Positions 54,314 through 63,799 of a DNA stretch of 64,000 bases are shown here, in pieces (position 1 is the stretch's first letter; every line of letters begins with the position of its first letter). Below the pieces are notes generated by a model. The model did no database searches, was not told where the DNA came from, and saw nothing but the letters and a program-made list of their open reading frames with translations. The DNA comes from Butyrivibrio sp. VCB2006 (lineage in GTDB: Bacteria > Bacillota > Clostridia > Lachnospirales > Lachnospiraceae), in the NCBI RefSeq assembly GCF_000420945.1, contig NZ_ATVX01000017.1, positions 1 through 64,000 of the forward strand. Reading direction: 5' to 3'. Made by a program: the position numbers and the translations under genes.

Positions 54314-56656
54314 ATGGGACAGATAGAAGAGTTGGAGAAGGAACTGGCTACGATTCAGTTTCAGGTAGATCGTATTCAGCATGGACTTGATAAGTGTAAA
54401 GATACAGTGGGGCTTATCAAGCAGAATCAGTCTAATCTCATGGCACAGCAGGCCGCTATGGCCCAGAGACTTCAGCAGGCGCAGCAGTCACAGCAATTGC
54501 AGCAGCCACAGCCTCAGTCTCAGTCAGTGCCACAGACACCGGTACAGCCTGTTCAGCCGCAGATTCAGCCGGCTCAGCAGACACCTTTATATCAGGCAGT
54601 GCAGAATCCGGTACAAACACCACAGTTTCAGGCAGTTCAGCAGCCGGTATACAGAACTGTTCAACAGGCGCAGCCTAATCAGCAGAATGTAGTTAACAGA
54701 CCGGTTTATGTTCAGCCGGGTGTGCAATATGGTGGAACACAGAATAAGAAGTCAGTTGAGAGTGCAGAATCATGGATTGGTAAGCATCTCATGAGTATTC
54801 TGGCAAGCGTTTTGATCTTTGTAGCACTTATTCTTTTTGCAAGCCTTATTATTCCATATCTTGGGGATGGCATTAAGATTACAATGATGTTTACAGCAAG
54901 TATCGGTATTTCTGCTTTTGCTTATTATCAGCACAAGAAGAAACCCGAGAATACTTTCTTTACATCGTTACTTGCCTGTGGAATAGGGTGTTGTTATATA
55001 TCCATTTTGGTAACCAGAATTTCTTTCGAAGCTATCGGCGATATTGGAATGTATGTGCTTATGCTTCTGTGGGGATTGGCAGTTCTTTTCCTGGCACGTA
55101 AGGAGAATTGGCTGTTCCAGGTTATCAGTAATGCAGGATTTGTTATTTCTGCGTTGTTTGCCTTCGCTATGAAGGATGAGAGCCTTATCTTACCTCTTTT
55201 AGCATATTTGATCGTTATGGGTGGGGCTCACCAGTACATTTTCTGGAAGAACAGTTTGCAGCGCAAGATTCAGTGCGGTGTTAACCTGGCAATTATAGCT
55301 CAGTATTCAGCCGTGCTCAGATTTGCGTTTGATGGCGGTGTGTCATATACAATAGCATTTGTTATCATGACAATCCTTGCCCTTGCTATATTTGTTTACT
55401 TTACATTTGGAGATCTATTTAAAGAGAATTCTTCTAATCCATACTTTGCAGTTGCAAGCGCAGTTACACTTTGCATCACATATCTTGGTCTTCTCAGCGG
55501 ATTTGATGCACCGGATATGGTCAGAGTAATCGGACTTTTTGCTATCGGTGTTCTTGCTGAAGTTGCAACACTTTTGATCGATAAAAAGAATCCTGAGAAC
55601 AAGTATTCATTATTTAGCCTTATCTGGATCACTGCATGGCTGATGATTGTCTCTGTAGTTGCGTATACAACTGTAACAGAGTTTTTCGATACAGGAGTAT
55701 TGTTTGTATTCCTTGCACCTCTTGCTCTTTGGGGTATTAAGACAGGCGACAAGTTCTACAAGTGGCAGGCGTTTATTCTTGCAGCAACCATGGTATTTGT
55801 TGAACTGTTCAGCGGCGCAGCGCTTATGTTCTGTGTAATGGCATTTGCTTATGCAGTACTTGTATTTGTGATTGAAGCCTTTATTGCAAACAAGGCAATG
55901 GAAATCAAGTTTACTTACTATGTATTTGCTCTTATTACACTGATGATGCTGATGTACACTCTCTGCAACAACTTTGAGTTCGACAAGGAATGGACAAGAC
56001 TCTTTATGACAATACCTGCAGGACTTGTCAATGCAGCCATGATTTTTGCAGGTCTGGACAGAGATTCCCAGGGTGAAAGCCATAAGGATTACTGGAAACT
56101 GCTTAATGTTATTAACATTATCGGAATGCTTGTAGGACTGTTTGATATGGCTATAAGTGACGGTGCGGCAGCAATAGCTATCAGCCTTGTTTATACAGTT
56201 TCACTTGCAAGTGTTAACCTTAAGCACCACATTGAAGGCAACGGAGATGAGAAGCTGTATGCCGGAATAAAGTACGGTATTATCCTTTTAGTTGCGCTTT
56301 ATAGTTACAGCGCAAAGGGCTATATCGCCAGCGTATGTGTTCTTGCTTACGCAATTGTTTGCATTATCATTGGTTTCAGCAAAAGGTTTGGGGCCAAGGA
56401 GCTTCGTATTTACGGCCTTATCCTTTCAATGATCTGTGTTGTTAAGTTCATTATGATTGATACTACTTATGAGAACACTCTTGGTCATGCGATCAGCTTC
56501 CTGATCAGTGGTATCCTGTGCTTCGGCATTAGTGCAATTTATAACCACTATGAAAAGAAAGAGTCTCAGGAAAATGGACCTGAGAGCAGTAATTCAAATG
56601 CTCCGACAATGCAGAATACAGGTTTTAACGGCCCTCAGAATGGTAATGTTGGTTAA
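54314..56656 (+). CDS. Large multi-pass membrane protein (DUF2339-like) with Gln/Pro-rich N-terminus
   Basis: A 780-residue protein. The first 45 residues form a coiled coil (MGQIEELEKELATIQFQVDR), then a Gln/Pro/Val-rich stretch runs to about residue 140. From about 155 on there are some 18 hydrophobic helices separated by short loops, a pattern resembling the DUF2339 family of predicted membrane proteins. The function is unknown. The Gln/Pro-rich linker is similar in composition to that of the partition protein at 23.2-24.0 kb. AGAGGAG precedes the ATG. It is flanked by terminators on both sides, so monocistronic. Confidence 0.78.
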   Translation: MGQIEELEKELATIQFQVDRIQHGLDKCKDTVGLIKQNQSNLMAQQAAMAQRLQQAQQSQQLQQPQPQSQSVPQTPVQPVQPQIQPAQQTPLYQAVQNPVQTPQFQAVQQPVYRTVQQAQPNQQNVVNRPVYVQPGVQYGGTQNKKSVESAESWIGKHLMSILASVLIFVALILFASLIIPYLGDGIKITMMFTASIGISAFAYYQHKKKPENTFFTSLLACGIGCCYISILVTRISFEAIGDIGMYVLMLLWGLAVLFLARKENWLFQVISNAGFVISALFAFAMKDESLILPLLAYLIVMGGAHQYIFWKNSLQRKIQCGVNLAIIAQYSAVLRFAFDGGVSYTIAFVIMTILALAIFVYFTFGDLFKENSSNPYFAVASAVTLCITYLGLLSGFDAPDMVRVIGLFAIGVLAEVATLLIDKKNPENKYSLFSLIWITAWLMIVSVVAYTTVTEFFDTGVLFVFLAPLALWGIKTGDKFYKWQAFILAATMVFVELFSGAALMFCVMAFAYAVLVFVIEAFIANKAMEIKFTYYVFALITLMMLMYTLCNNFEFDKEWTRLFMTIPAGLVNAAMIFAGLDRDSQGESHKDYWKLLNVINIIGMLVGLFDMAISDGAAAIAISLVYTVSLASVNLKHHIEGNGDEKLYAGIKYGIILLVALYSYSAKGYIASVCVLAYAIVCIIIGFSKRFGAKELRIYGLILSMICVVKFIMIDTTYENTLGHAISFLISGILCFGISAIYNHYEKKESQENGPESSNSNAPTMQNTGFNGPQNGNVG

Positions 56657-56688
56657 CCAAATATAATAGTTTAAGGGTGAATTATTAG

Positions 56689-56728
56689 CCCCGGATGTGT
56701 CATGCTAAGTGACATGTCCGGGGTTTTT
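56689..56728 (+). terminator. Terminator after the DUF2339-like gene
   Basis: A stem of CCCCGGA with inner GTGTCA / TGACAT and TCCGGGG (56689-56723) is followed by TTTTTG. Confidence 0.9.
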
Positions 56729-56831
56729 GACTATATTGTTACGAAAATGCAAAAAATATATACAATTATGAGAAAAAGCTATATATTAGTGGTTATATCA
56801 GCAAGTATTTATCAAAATAGGGGTGTGGGGA

Positions 56832-58064
56832 ATGAAAAATTTAAATGATATTGCGACAATTGTTACATTAGTTACTGCGGTTTTATCGATTTTGGGATTT
56901 GCATTTAAACGAATTAAAAAGCCCAAAGAAGATGTTCCTGAATCTGTTTATTTCATCAAAACATATGGTGAGCGGAAAAAGCAGATTTATGCGGAACATA
57001 ATAAGAATCTTTTTATTTTCTTTTTCTTTTCGATATTTGTGGTAGCTATATTATTGTATTATGAGGTTACTTTCCACAATAAAAGAGATACTTTTACAGG
57101 GATAATATCGTGGGCGACGATTATTTCTTTTGTTGTGTTTATATTAACATTCTTAGTCTGGCTTGGAACCAGTATAAGAAAAGCGCCGAGGCTTGGGATT
57201 TATCGAAAAGTCAAAAGAAGAGGTAAGTTTTTTGCGTATTCTTTTGGAATTACCTTTGGGCTGATAGTATATTTTGCTATATCAGAGATGGTAAATGATT
57301 ATATTATAAACACAACTAAAGCAGCCTTTCAGCCGTTAGATATAGCCTGGAGAGGCGGAGCGGCTTTAGCAGTATTGGTAATAGGTGAAATATGTCTATA
57401 CTATTCATGTATTAGCATTGATAGCAGGGAGGAAAGTGTAGCATTAGCTTATTTGGATTTTTCTGGCACAGGCAAGAAGAGATATTTACACTTTAAAGAA
57501 GATGGAAAGTATATATGTACGGATCAGCCCTTCTTTGATAATAGCAAGGACTTCATATTTGTTAATTGGGATGAATATGATTTTAGAGATATTAAGATAA
57601 TTAGTAAATCAGTTCGTGACCAGATTGCGGATATAGCCAAAATAACTGAAAGGATACAGAAAGATAATAAATATATCGGGGATGATGTTGATAGCCTTTT
57701 AGAGAAAGGAAACTATGAAAAATTAAGTGATAAGGAAGTAAAAAGAGTTAATGCTTACTGTAAGACAGAGTTTCCAAGTGTAGTTGATATTATCAAAGCT
57801 GCAATAGTGAAGACCGTAGCGGTATGCTGGTTTATAATTAAATTATTGTTGGGGATTCTTATCAACTTAGTTATGTTGGTCTTTAAGCCAATTGGCATAA
57901 TATGTAGGGCAATAAAAAAGGCCATAGAATCTAAATCCAGGGTCCGTGAATTTGACAAAGACAAGAAGCTCAAAAAGCAAGAAAATAACCCAATAGAAGA
58001 ACAGCCCAAAGAGGGAAAAACAAATGAAGATAACCGAAGCCAAGGTATTCACAAAGACGCATAA
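56832..58064 (+). CDS. Membrane protein of unknown function overlapping nagA
   Basis: A 410-residue protein not recognised. An N-terminal helix (about 5-22) is followed by helices near 58-78, 90-112, 135-155 and 173-195. A soluble domain (about 200-310, with RYLHFKEDGKYICTDQPFF) and a hydrophobic pair near 320-350 precede a charged Lys/Glu-rich tail. Composition is AT-rich compared with neighbours, hinting at acquired DNA. GGGGTGTGGGG lies before the ATG. Its last 41 bases overlap the start of nagA in another frame; a shortened tail would remove the overlap, but no such stop exists. Confidence 0.68.
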   Translation: MKNLNDIATIVTLVTAVLSILGFAFKRIKKPKEDVPESVYFIKTYGERKKQIYAEHNKNLFIFFFFSIFVVAILLYYEVTFHNKRDTFTGIISWATIISFVVFILTFLVWLGTSIRKAPRLGIYRKVKRRGKFFAYSFGITFGLIVYFAISEMVNDYIINTTKAAFQPLDIAWRGGAALAVLVIGEICLYYSCISIDSREESVALAYLDFSGTGKKRYLHFKEDGKYICTDQPFFDNSKDFIFVNWDEYDFRDIKIISKSVRDQIADIAKITERIQKDNKYIGDDVDSLLEKGNYEKLSDKEVKRVNAYCKTEFPSVVDIIKAAIVKTVAVCWFIIKLLLGILINLVMLVFKPIGIICRAIKKAIESKSRVREFDKDKKLKKQENNPIEEQPKEGKTNEDNRSQGIHKDA

Positions 58065-59190
58065 ATTTGAAGCGCGTGAATTATATGTAATCGGAGAAAG
58101 AATATGCTCAGAGGCAGATTATAATGTACAGAAAGGGCCAAATTCAGGCGAAAATGGGGATGATGATATTGTGATCGCTGCCCCCGATTTATACGCAATT
58201 CCAGGGCTCGTAGACATACATTTCCATGGTGCCATGGGACAGGACTTTTGCGAGGCTGATGCAGAGGGACTTAGAACTATAGCACGATACGAAGCAGAGC
58301 ACGGGGTTCTGGCCATATGCCCTGCCACAATGACTTACGGAGAGGAGAAACTCTCCGGAATTATGAAAAATGCCAGGGATTTTGCGGATAACAATACGCT
58401 GGAAGCAGATCTGGTTGGCATCAACATGGAAGGCCCATTCATTAGTCCTGACAAGATTGGTGCTCAGAACCCAAAGTTTTTGCATTTGCCTGATGCTGAG
58501 ATGTTTAGAAGACTCCAAAAGGAGAGCGGTGGGCTTATAAAACTTGTGGATATGGCGCCTGAACTTGAAGGAAGTCAGGAATTCATTAAAGAGCTGGCAA
58601 AAGAAATCAATATCTCCATTGCTCATACAAACGCTGATTACGACGTGGCAAAAGAGGCTTTTGAAATCGGTGCAAGGCATGTGACACATCTTTTTAATGC
58701 AATGCCGGGAATAAACCATAGAAATCCGGGACCGATAATTGCTGCAAAAGAGGCCCACGCTGAGGTAGAAATAATAACAGATGGTATTCATGTGCATCCT
58801 GCAATGGTCCGGACTGCCTTTGAAATGTTTGATGAGGGTAAGGTATGCATCATCTCCGATAGCATGGAGGCAACAGGTCTTCCTGACGGCGAATATCAGC
58901 TGGGAGGACAAGCCGTTACAGTACATGGGAAAAGAGCTGTATTAAAAGACAATCCTGATACAATTGCGGGCTCTGCTACGAATCTTTTTGATTGTATGGC
59001 ATGTGCAGTAAAAGTTATGGGAATTCCTCTTGAAAAGGCAGTTCGTGCTGCATCAGAAAACCCTGCAAGAGCCATCGGTATAGATGGCGACTATGGAAGT
59101 CTTGATGCAGGTAAATATGCGAATATTCTTCTGATAGACAAGGACTTAAACCTTAAATACATCATTAAAAAAGGACAATTACTCAAGTAA
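58024..59190 (+). CDS. nagA: N-acetylglucosamine-6-phosphate deacetylase
   Basis: A 388-residue amidohydrolase converting GlcNAc-6-phosphate to glucosamine-6-phosphate and acetate, in amino-sugar and peptidoglycan recycling. Metal and substrate motifs are present: GLVDIHFHGAMGQD, NMEGPFISPDKIGAQNP, HTNADYD, RHVTHLFNAMPGINHR, DGIHVHP and SDSMEATG. The start follows AAAGAGGGAAAAACAA; it lies inside the previous gene's 3' end. nagB is not adjacent. A strong terminator follows. Confidence 0.94.
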   Translation: MKITEAKVFTKTHKFEARELYVIGERICSEADYNVQKGPNSGENGDDDIVIAAPDLYAIPGLVDIHFHGAMGQDFCEADAEGLRTIARYEAEHGVLAICPATMTYGEEKLSGIMKNARDFADNNTLEADLVGINMEGPFISPDKIGAQNPKFLHLPDAEMFRRLQKESGGLIKLVDMAPELEGSQEFIKELAKEINISIAHTNADYDVAKEAFEIGARHVTHLFNAMPGINHRNPGPIIAAKEAHAEVEIITDGIHVHPAMVRTAFEMFDEGKVCIISDSMEATGLPDGEYQLGGQAVTVHGKRAVLKDNPDTIAGSATNLFDCMACAVKVMGIPLEKAVRAASENPARAIGIDGDYGSLDAGKYANILLIDKDLNLKYIIKKGQLLK

Positions 59191-59195
59191 AAATT

Positions 59196-59236
59196 TAGGC
59201 TTCGCCCAGATTAATGATCTGAGCGAAGCCTATTTA
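59196..59236 (+). terminator. nagA terminator
   Basis: The stem TAGGCTTCGC / GCGAAGCCTA with an inner CAGAT/ATCTG pairing (59196-59232) is followed by TTT. Confidence 0.85.
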
Positions 59237-59256
59237 CTTATTACATAAATGATTTA

Positions 59257-59862
59257 TCAACCAGCCTGTTTAAGACTATCGTTATTGGTAAAAGGAAGAA
59301 TGTTTGCTTTACTGAGAGCCGGTCTTAATGCATTGTACAGAACAATGGCAATAACTGAATTGATTACTGCATTGACAATGGTTGCGTAGGTTGTAATCGC
59401 TAAAAGAGCGCTTATAGCTGACGCAGCCTTTTCTGCATTTGGAGTAAGGATAGTGAACCAAACATACTTGAGAGCTGGTTCAAAAATACAGTTAAAAGCA
59501 AGACCTGCTACAGCAGCTATTGCTGATCTTGATACGATGTAGGATCTGTCGTGATTATCTGTGATGTGGAAAATCTTATGAGCCACAAGACCAACTACAA
59601 GGCCTATTACAAGCTTGCATATAAATGTTCTGGGAGCTGATGCAGCATATCCGCCGAGGATGTCTGCAAGGGAAAGACCTATTGCTCCGGCAAGTCCGCC
59701 ATAAGGGCCTCCAAGTAAAAGAGCGCCAAGAACAACAAAAGCATTTCCTACATGAACTTTAGTGCCTGAAGCACTGATTGCTGGAAAAATAGCATATCCA
59801 ACGTAGCAAAGCGCAGCCATAAGACCTGCGTAGGTGAGTTTAATGAGCTGATTCTTTTTCAT
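59257..59862 (-). CDS. ECF transporter S component
   Basis: A 201-residue, six-helix membrane protein, the substrate-binding unit of an energy-coupling-factor vitamin transporter. The family core KVHVGNAFVVLGALLLGGPYGGLAGAIGLSLADILGG-like segment (about 34-70) is clear, with TYATIVNAVINSVIAIVLY near the C-terminus. The general ECF A/A'/T module is not nearby and would be shared, as in group II ECF systems. The start at 59862 follows GGAGGAGAC. The transported vitamin or metal is unknown; no riboswitch-like fold was seen upstream. Confidence 0.82.
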   Translation of the reverse strand: MKKNQLIKLTYAGLMAALCYVGYAIFPAISASGTKVHVGNAFVVLGALLLGGPYGGLAGAIGLSLADILGGYAASAPRTFICKLVIGLVVGLVAHKIFHITDNHDRSYIVSRSAIAAVAGLAFNCIFEPALKYVWFTILTPNAEKAASAISALLAITTYATIVNAVINSVIAIVLYNALRPALSKANILPFTNNDSLKQAG

Positions 59863-59983
59863 AGAAGTCTCCTCCGTGTAGTATGTTTCCGATTTCAATC
59901 AATTGAACATACTATATTCCTATGCTGGTATTATTGAAAATATCAGATTGCGAATAATTTATATGACCAGATGAAAAGACAAT

Positions 59984-60011
59984 AAAAAAGGGCCCTGTAA
60001 TCAGGACCCTT
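59984..60011 (-). terminator. Terminator after the 55-residue membrane protein gene
   Basis: The stem AAGGGTCCTG / CAGGGCCCTT (one mismatch, loop of 4) reads on the minus strand and is followed by TTTTTT. Confidence 0.82.
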
Positions 60012-60021
60012 AGCATTAGTA

Positions 60022-60189
60022 TTAAAGGTGTTGATCTCTATCAATTTTGTCGTAATGTTTGAGCAAAATTGGTTCAATTGCTGCTGTGAGCTTCATGTCC
60101 AGATTGAAGATGTAAACAGTGAAGGTCAGCACAAAGAATACAACAATAACAATTGCTATTATTTTCAAAACCAGTAAAAATGTAGCCAT
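60022..60189 (-). CDS. Very small single-helix membrane protein, 55 residues
   Basis: It reads MATFLLVLKIIAIVIVVFFV, continuing as a hydrophobic helix to about residue 30. A charged C-terminal half follows, ending DKIDRDQHL. A perfect AAGGAGATATAAA lies upstream of the ATG and a terminator directly follows the stop, so it is a gene although too short for usual ORF calls. It lies 67 bases past the dehydratase gene and could be the last gene of that operon. I recognise no family. Confidence 0.68.
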   Translation of the reverse strand: MATFLLVLKIIAIVIVVFFVLTFTVYIFNLDMKLTAAIEPILLKHYDKIDRDQHL

Positions 60190-60256
60190 TTTATATCTCC
60201 TTATCCATATATTTCCCCGGTGATCAGTTTCTTTTCAATAATTCCGATTCGCAGAA

Positions 60257-61822
60257 TTACCATGACATATCGTCAGGAAGTACCTCAAGGGATGGATCAA
60301 TAGGCTCCTCCTGCATTACAGTACGCATGAAGGAATTGATCTGATCGCGAACGCCCTGACGAGAAATGATACGTGGATCAAACAGATCGTGAGATACCCA
60401 AACAAGTGGGATACCCTTTTCGCGGGCTTTTTCTTCGAATAATCCGTGCATTCCATCAAGCGCCTTACAACTCATGTGCTCCCAAAGAATAACCATGTCG
60501 GCGTTGAACATCTCAACGAACTCCCAAAGCTCATCCAAAAGAACTTTGTAGCCGCCGTGAGTACGGTTCCTCATGATCATATTCTCGGTAAGCCATGCCA
60601 TATCGTATATTGCCTGCTCTCTGTTCTCAGGAGTATCCTCTGTTACAAGTTCCTTGGTTGATACCATTGAAAGCATGTCTGTAAGAGGAACGATTCCCCA
60701 GCAGTTAAGCAGCCATAAAAGGAAGTCCATGTAGAAGTGTGACTGTACACCCCATACAATGGCACGATGACGATATTCCTTGGCCATCATCTTTTTCTTT
60801 TCATAGGCTTGTCTTGCAAGCTTGGTTATCTTGGCATCAGCTTTCTCAAAAGCCGCAATTCTGCCGCAGATAGCCATATAGTTAGTCTCGGTATAAAGAG
60901 CAAGGTTTGAGCCAAATACTTGAGGATATGGTGTACGGTTCATCTCAAGCCACTCAAGACGGCACTTGGTAGCGTAGTTTACACGCTTTGCGCATTCATA
61001 GTATGCATCCCAATCCCACTTGTGGCCTGTGTGCTTTTCAACAAAGGCGATAGCATTGCGGATTTCCTGTGCTGCGTATTCCTGAACGTCATCCTCTCTG
61101 TGACGAAGTGGAGCGGCAAGCTGGAATACAGGAATACCATTCTCGTGCTCAAGACGCTGAGAAATAACGCCGTTACCAAGAAGTGAACCGTCACAGGTGG
61201 TGTTACACTGGATAGCGCAAGCACCAAGGATTGGAGCATCATCATCGATAGAAACTCCGGCTTCGGCCTCCGGCATAGGACATACATCACCGGCAAGGCC
61301 GAACTGCTGAGCTACGTCTATATAGTGACATGCTGCGCGCTGGTTCAAAAGAACTGAAACGTAAGTAGATGGTGTCTCTCGGCTCAAGACTTTGAGGTTA
61401 GGGAAGCCCATCATAACAGCAGTCATCTCGTTTTCATCTACAAGAACGACCTGATCTGAAAACTTTTTATCATTACCAATACGTCTGTCGCCTCTGAAAA
61501 GAGAATCCAGAAGGTTAGCAACGTCCTTGATAACCAGATCCTGTTCAGTATGGCAGATACGAAGGTATTCACCTCTAAGGCCCTGAGTGTGTCTGTCAAC
61601 CATCATAGGAACAGCAAGATAATTGGCCATCCAGCGGTAGCGGAACATAGCCTTGACGTTACGTGGCTTTGCAACGAATTTGCCAAGGGTCATCATGATC
61701 CATAACCATCTGGAATAATCATACATTGTATCGCGAAGGCCACGCCATTCACGACGTTTGCGGACCTTTGAGCCTTCTTTATAAAAATCGCCAAATCTAT
61801 CGGCGCCTACCTGCTTAGCCAT
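60257..61822 (-). CDS. 2-hydroxyacyl-CoA dehydratase family protein, larger subunit
   Basis: A 521-residue HGD-D-type protein of the HgdA/FldB/BcrC superfamily, whose members hold a [4Fe-4S] cluster and remove water from (R)-2-hydroxyacyl-CoA. The cysteine segment GACAIQCNTTCDGSLLGNG (about 198-216), ELWEFVEMFNADMVILWEHMS with a Cys soon after, and VWVSHDLFDPR match family regions. The start at 61822 (MAKQVGADRFG) follows GAGAGGTGAA and overlaps the upstream gene by 8 bases, so the pair is coupled. No activase (HgdC/FldI) gene or CoA-transferase is in the window, so the substrate is unproved. Confidence 0.82.
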   Translation of the reverse strand: MAKQVGADRFGDFYKEGSKVRKRREWRGLRDTMYDYSRWLWIMMTLGKFVAKPRNVKAMFRYRWMANYLAVPMMVDRHTQGLRGEYLRICHTEQDLVIKDVANLLDSLFRGDRRIGNDKKFSDQVVLVDENEMTAVMMGFPNLKVLSRETPSTYVSVLLNQRAACHYIDVAQQFGLAGDVCPMPEAEAGVSIDDDAPILGACAIQCNTTCDGSLLGNGVISQRLEHENGIPVFQLAAPLRHREDDVQEYAAQEIRNAIAFVEKHTGHKWDWDAYYECAKRVNYATKCRLEWLEMNRTPYPQVFGSNLALYTETNYMAICGRIAAFEKADAKITKLARQAYEKKKMMAKEYRHRAIVWGVQSHFYMDFLLWLLNCWGIVPLTDMLSMVSTKELVTEDTPENREQAIYDMAWLTENMIMRNRTHGGYKVLLDELWEFVEMFNADMVILWEHMSCKALDGMHGLFEEKAREKGIPLVWVSHDLFDPRIISRQGVRDQINSFMRTVMQEEPIDPSLEVLPDDMSW

Positions 61823-63017
61823 TTGCTTCACCTCTCTGAATCTTCTTGATCTCAATACTCTCAACAAAGGCCTGTACTCTGGTTGTCATCTGACCTGAAA
61901 CACCGATGGAATAAGGTCTGTCAACTGCGAGAACAGGGTAACCATACTTTTGTCTGAGGATATTTGAACCCATCATTTTCTCATAAGCCCATGGATCGCA
62001 GAATTTCATCTGCTGATAGATGATACCGTCAGCCTTGTATTCGCGGGCAAGTTCATCAATATAAACCCTTCTGTGGTCCATCTTGTCGGTATTCATAAAT
62101 CTAGGGCACTCACCCTTATTCATGTACGCGTGACAGATCTGTGTAAGAGCATCCTCCTCATCATTAAGAATGATAGGATTTCTGCCCGGAAGAGAACCAT
62201 AGCAGAAGCGGTCAGCACATACATAAGCTCCGCTGTCCTCAATAAGCTTGATAAAATCTGTGTCGTCAACTTCTGAGCCGGCAACAAGTACTCTTGCCCT
62301 GAATTTGCTCTTTTCATCAGGTTCACGAGTCTTGAGTTCCTCAAGTGTTTCTTCCAATTTATCCACTAAAAGATATTTAGGAGCGACGTAGGTTGCTAAA
62401 GTAATTACTGCGAATTCGTAACCGGTAATTCTCGGATTGAGCTCTTTCCTGTAATCGCCGATGGCGCGTACAAGCTCGCAGATGTGATTATGCTCTTTAA
62501 CAGCCTTTCTGATGGCTGCATCAGAAATATCAATGCCGTAGTTATCATGAAGCGGCTGCAAAATATGGTTCTTGCACTGGAGAACATAGAGATTAAGACC
62601 ATTCTCGTCGGCCTTCATAGGAATCTCCATATATTGGAAAAAGAACTTATCTTTGCCCTTACCGAGGGTCTTGAGAAGCTCCATATTCTCAACGCAGCGG
62701 TTCATCATGGAACAACCATCCGGAGTTATAATACAGTCCGCAAAGTTGAAACCACCTTCGATAGCACGCTCCAAAAGAGCTCTGGAGTATTCACATAAAA
62801 AGCTTGTCATGTAATATGTGGAAATATCAAGGGAACCTGTTCTGGGAGCACGAAGTCTCGCAGAAAAACAGCCCTCAAGATTAAGAAGCGGCTCGGGAGT
62901 ATTCTCACAGGTATATGCAACGCATACCTTGGAATCTGCCTGGGCCTGCTGAATCAGCTCATTATTGGCTTCTAAGAGAAGATTCTCAAAGAAGATCAGA
63001 TGTTTTAAATCTTTCAC
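61815..63017 (-). CDS. 2-hydroxyacyl-CoA dehydratase family protein, smaller subunit
   Basis: A 400-residue HGD-D family protein with the cluster Cys motifs PDGCSMMNRCVENMELL (about 97-113) and QMKFCDPWAYEKMMG (about 334-348), the classic KFCDP signature. Length suits HgdB-like subunits (about 380 residues). A GTG start with GGTTGGG upstream is proposed. It is transcribed before its 8-base-overlapping partner. Such pairs serve amino-acid fermentation (glutamate, phenylalanine, leucine) or benzoyl-CoA-type reductions; which one cannot be told from sequence alone. Confidence 0.85.
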   Translation of the reverse strand: MKDLKHLIFFENLLLEANNELIQQAQADSKVCVAYTCENTPEPLLNLEGCFSARLRAPRTGSLDISTYYMTSFLCEYSRALLERAIEGGFNFADCIITPDGCSMMNRCVENMELLKTLGKGKDKFFFQYMEIPMKADENGLNLYVLQCKNHILQPLHDNYGIDISDAAIRKAVKEHNHICELVRAIGDYRKELNPRITGYEFAVITLATYVAPKYLLVDKLEETLEELKTREPDEKSKFRARVLVAGSEVDDTDFIKLIEDSGAYVCADRFCYGSLPGRNPIILNDEEDALTQICHAYMNKGECPRFMNTDKMDHRRVYIDELAREYKADGIIYQQMKFCDPWAYEKMMGSNILRQKYGYPVLAVDRPYSIGVSGQMTTRVQAFVESIEIKKIQRGEANG

Positions 63018-63130
63018 TTTATCCCAACCTCACAAATTATTAAAAAAATCTTAAATATATACATTTAGTCTAATGGAATAGGGCTTTGGTGTCAATTAAT
63101 AGTGCATGTTTTCCAAATAGTTGCAAAATA

Positions 63131-63166
63131 ATACCCCTTTATCTGAATTATCAGATAAAGGGGTAT
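63131..63166 (-). terminator. Terminator after the small lipoprotein gene
   Basis: A perfect 16-bp stem (63131-63146 with 63151-63166, loop of 4), between the lipoprotein stop codon and the dehydratase operon. Confidence 0.78.
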
Positions 63167-63200
63167 ATATATTTAGAAATGATAAAAGCTCTTGTAATAA

Positions 63201-63521
63201 TTATTTGTGGTACTCAGTGTGAGCGTCTGCAACGCACTCAAGTGTGCTGATACCTTCGCAAGCTGCCTCGATTGCTTCGTATGAAGCCTCATTAGCTTCG
63301 AATCTATAGCAGTTCTCATATGGATGAGATGAATATGTGCTTCCTGTGGCAGCCTCAACCTGAGAGATAAGCTCTGGTGTTACTTCAGTATCTGCTGTAA
63401 AGTCAACAACGATATTTCTTTCAGCACTATCTGAAATAGTTGACTCTACATATGTATTTCCACAACCGCTAAGCATAGCGCATGCAACTACAGCGACAAG
63501 AATAATTTTATTGTTTTTCAT
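63201..63521 (-). CDS. Small uncharacterised lipoprotein
   Basis: A 106-residue lipoprotein that begins MKNNKIILVAVVACAMLSGCG, with the lipobox LSGC. The mature part of about 85 residues is acidic and Ala/Glu-rich with three Cys, and carries no recognised domain. The start at 63521 has GGAG about 10 bases upstream; ATG at 63536 five codons earlier is possible. Codon use is strongly biased (GAG, GCT, ATC), suggesting good expression. The role is unknown; export to the cell surface is secure. Confidence 0.75.
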   Translation of the reverse strand: MKNNKIILVAVVACAMLSGCGNTYVESTISDSAERNIVVDFTADTEVTPELISQVEAATGSTYSSHPYENCYRFEANEASYEAIEAACEGISTLECVADAHTEYHK

Positions 63522-63727
63522 GATTTGTTTCTCCATTTTTTATAAAAACTTTATAAACGACGATGGGTAATATATCAGATAAAAAAACGTTTGTAAATAC
63601 CAAAATTGAAAAAACAAAAATTCATTATTCCACTCATTTTTTGAAACAAAATTCGCCCAGAACCAGAGTGGGATTGGGGAGTTTTGGCACTGAAGAAAAT
63701 GGAAAAATTTCTTTTTATAAAAACAGA

Positions 63728-63769
63728 ACTACCGGTGTGCATATAGGGGCTGCACACCGGTAGTTTCTT
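63728..63769 (-). terminator. Terminator of the small membrane protein gene
   Basis: A perfect 13-bp stem (63728-63740 with 63752-63764). On the minus strand the tail is TCTGTTTTT; on the plus strand it is TTC. Confidence 0.7.
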
Positions 63770-63799
63770 GGAGGTGATGTATTCATAGGGAGAATGTCG

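Noticed and set aside
59863..59985. Riboswitch upstream of the ECF S component
   Set aside because: I looked for vitamin-riboswitch-like conserved folds in the short leader and saw none.
63563..63763. 66-residue plus-strand frame
   Set aside because: There is no ribosome binding site, and its end runs through a terminator hairpin.
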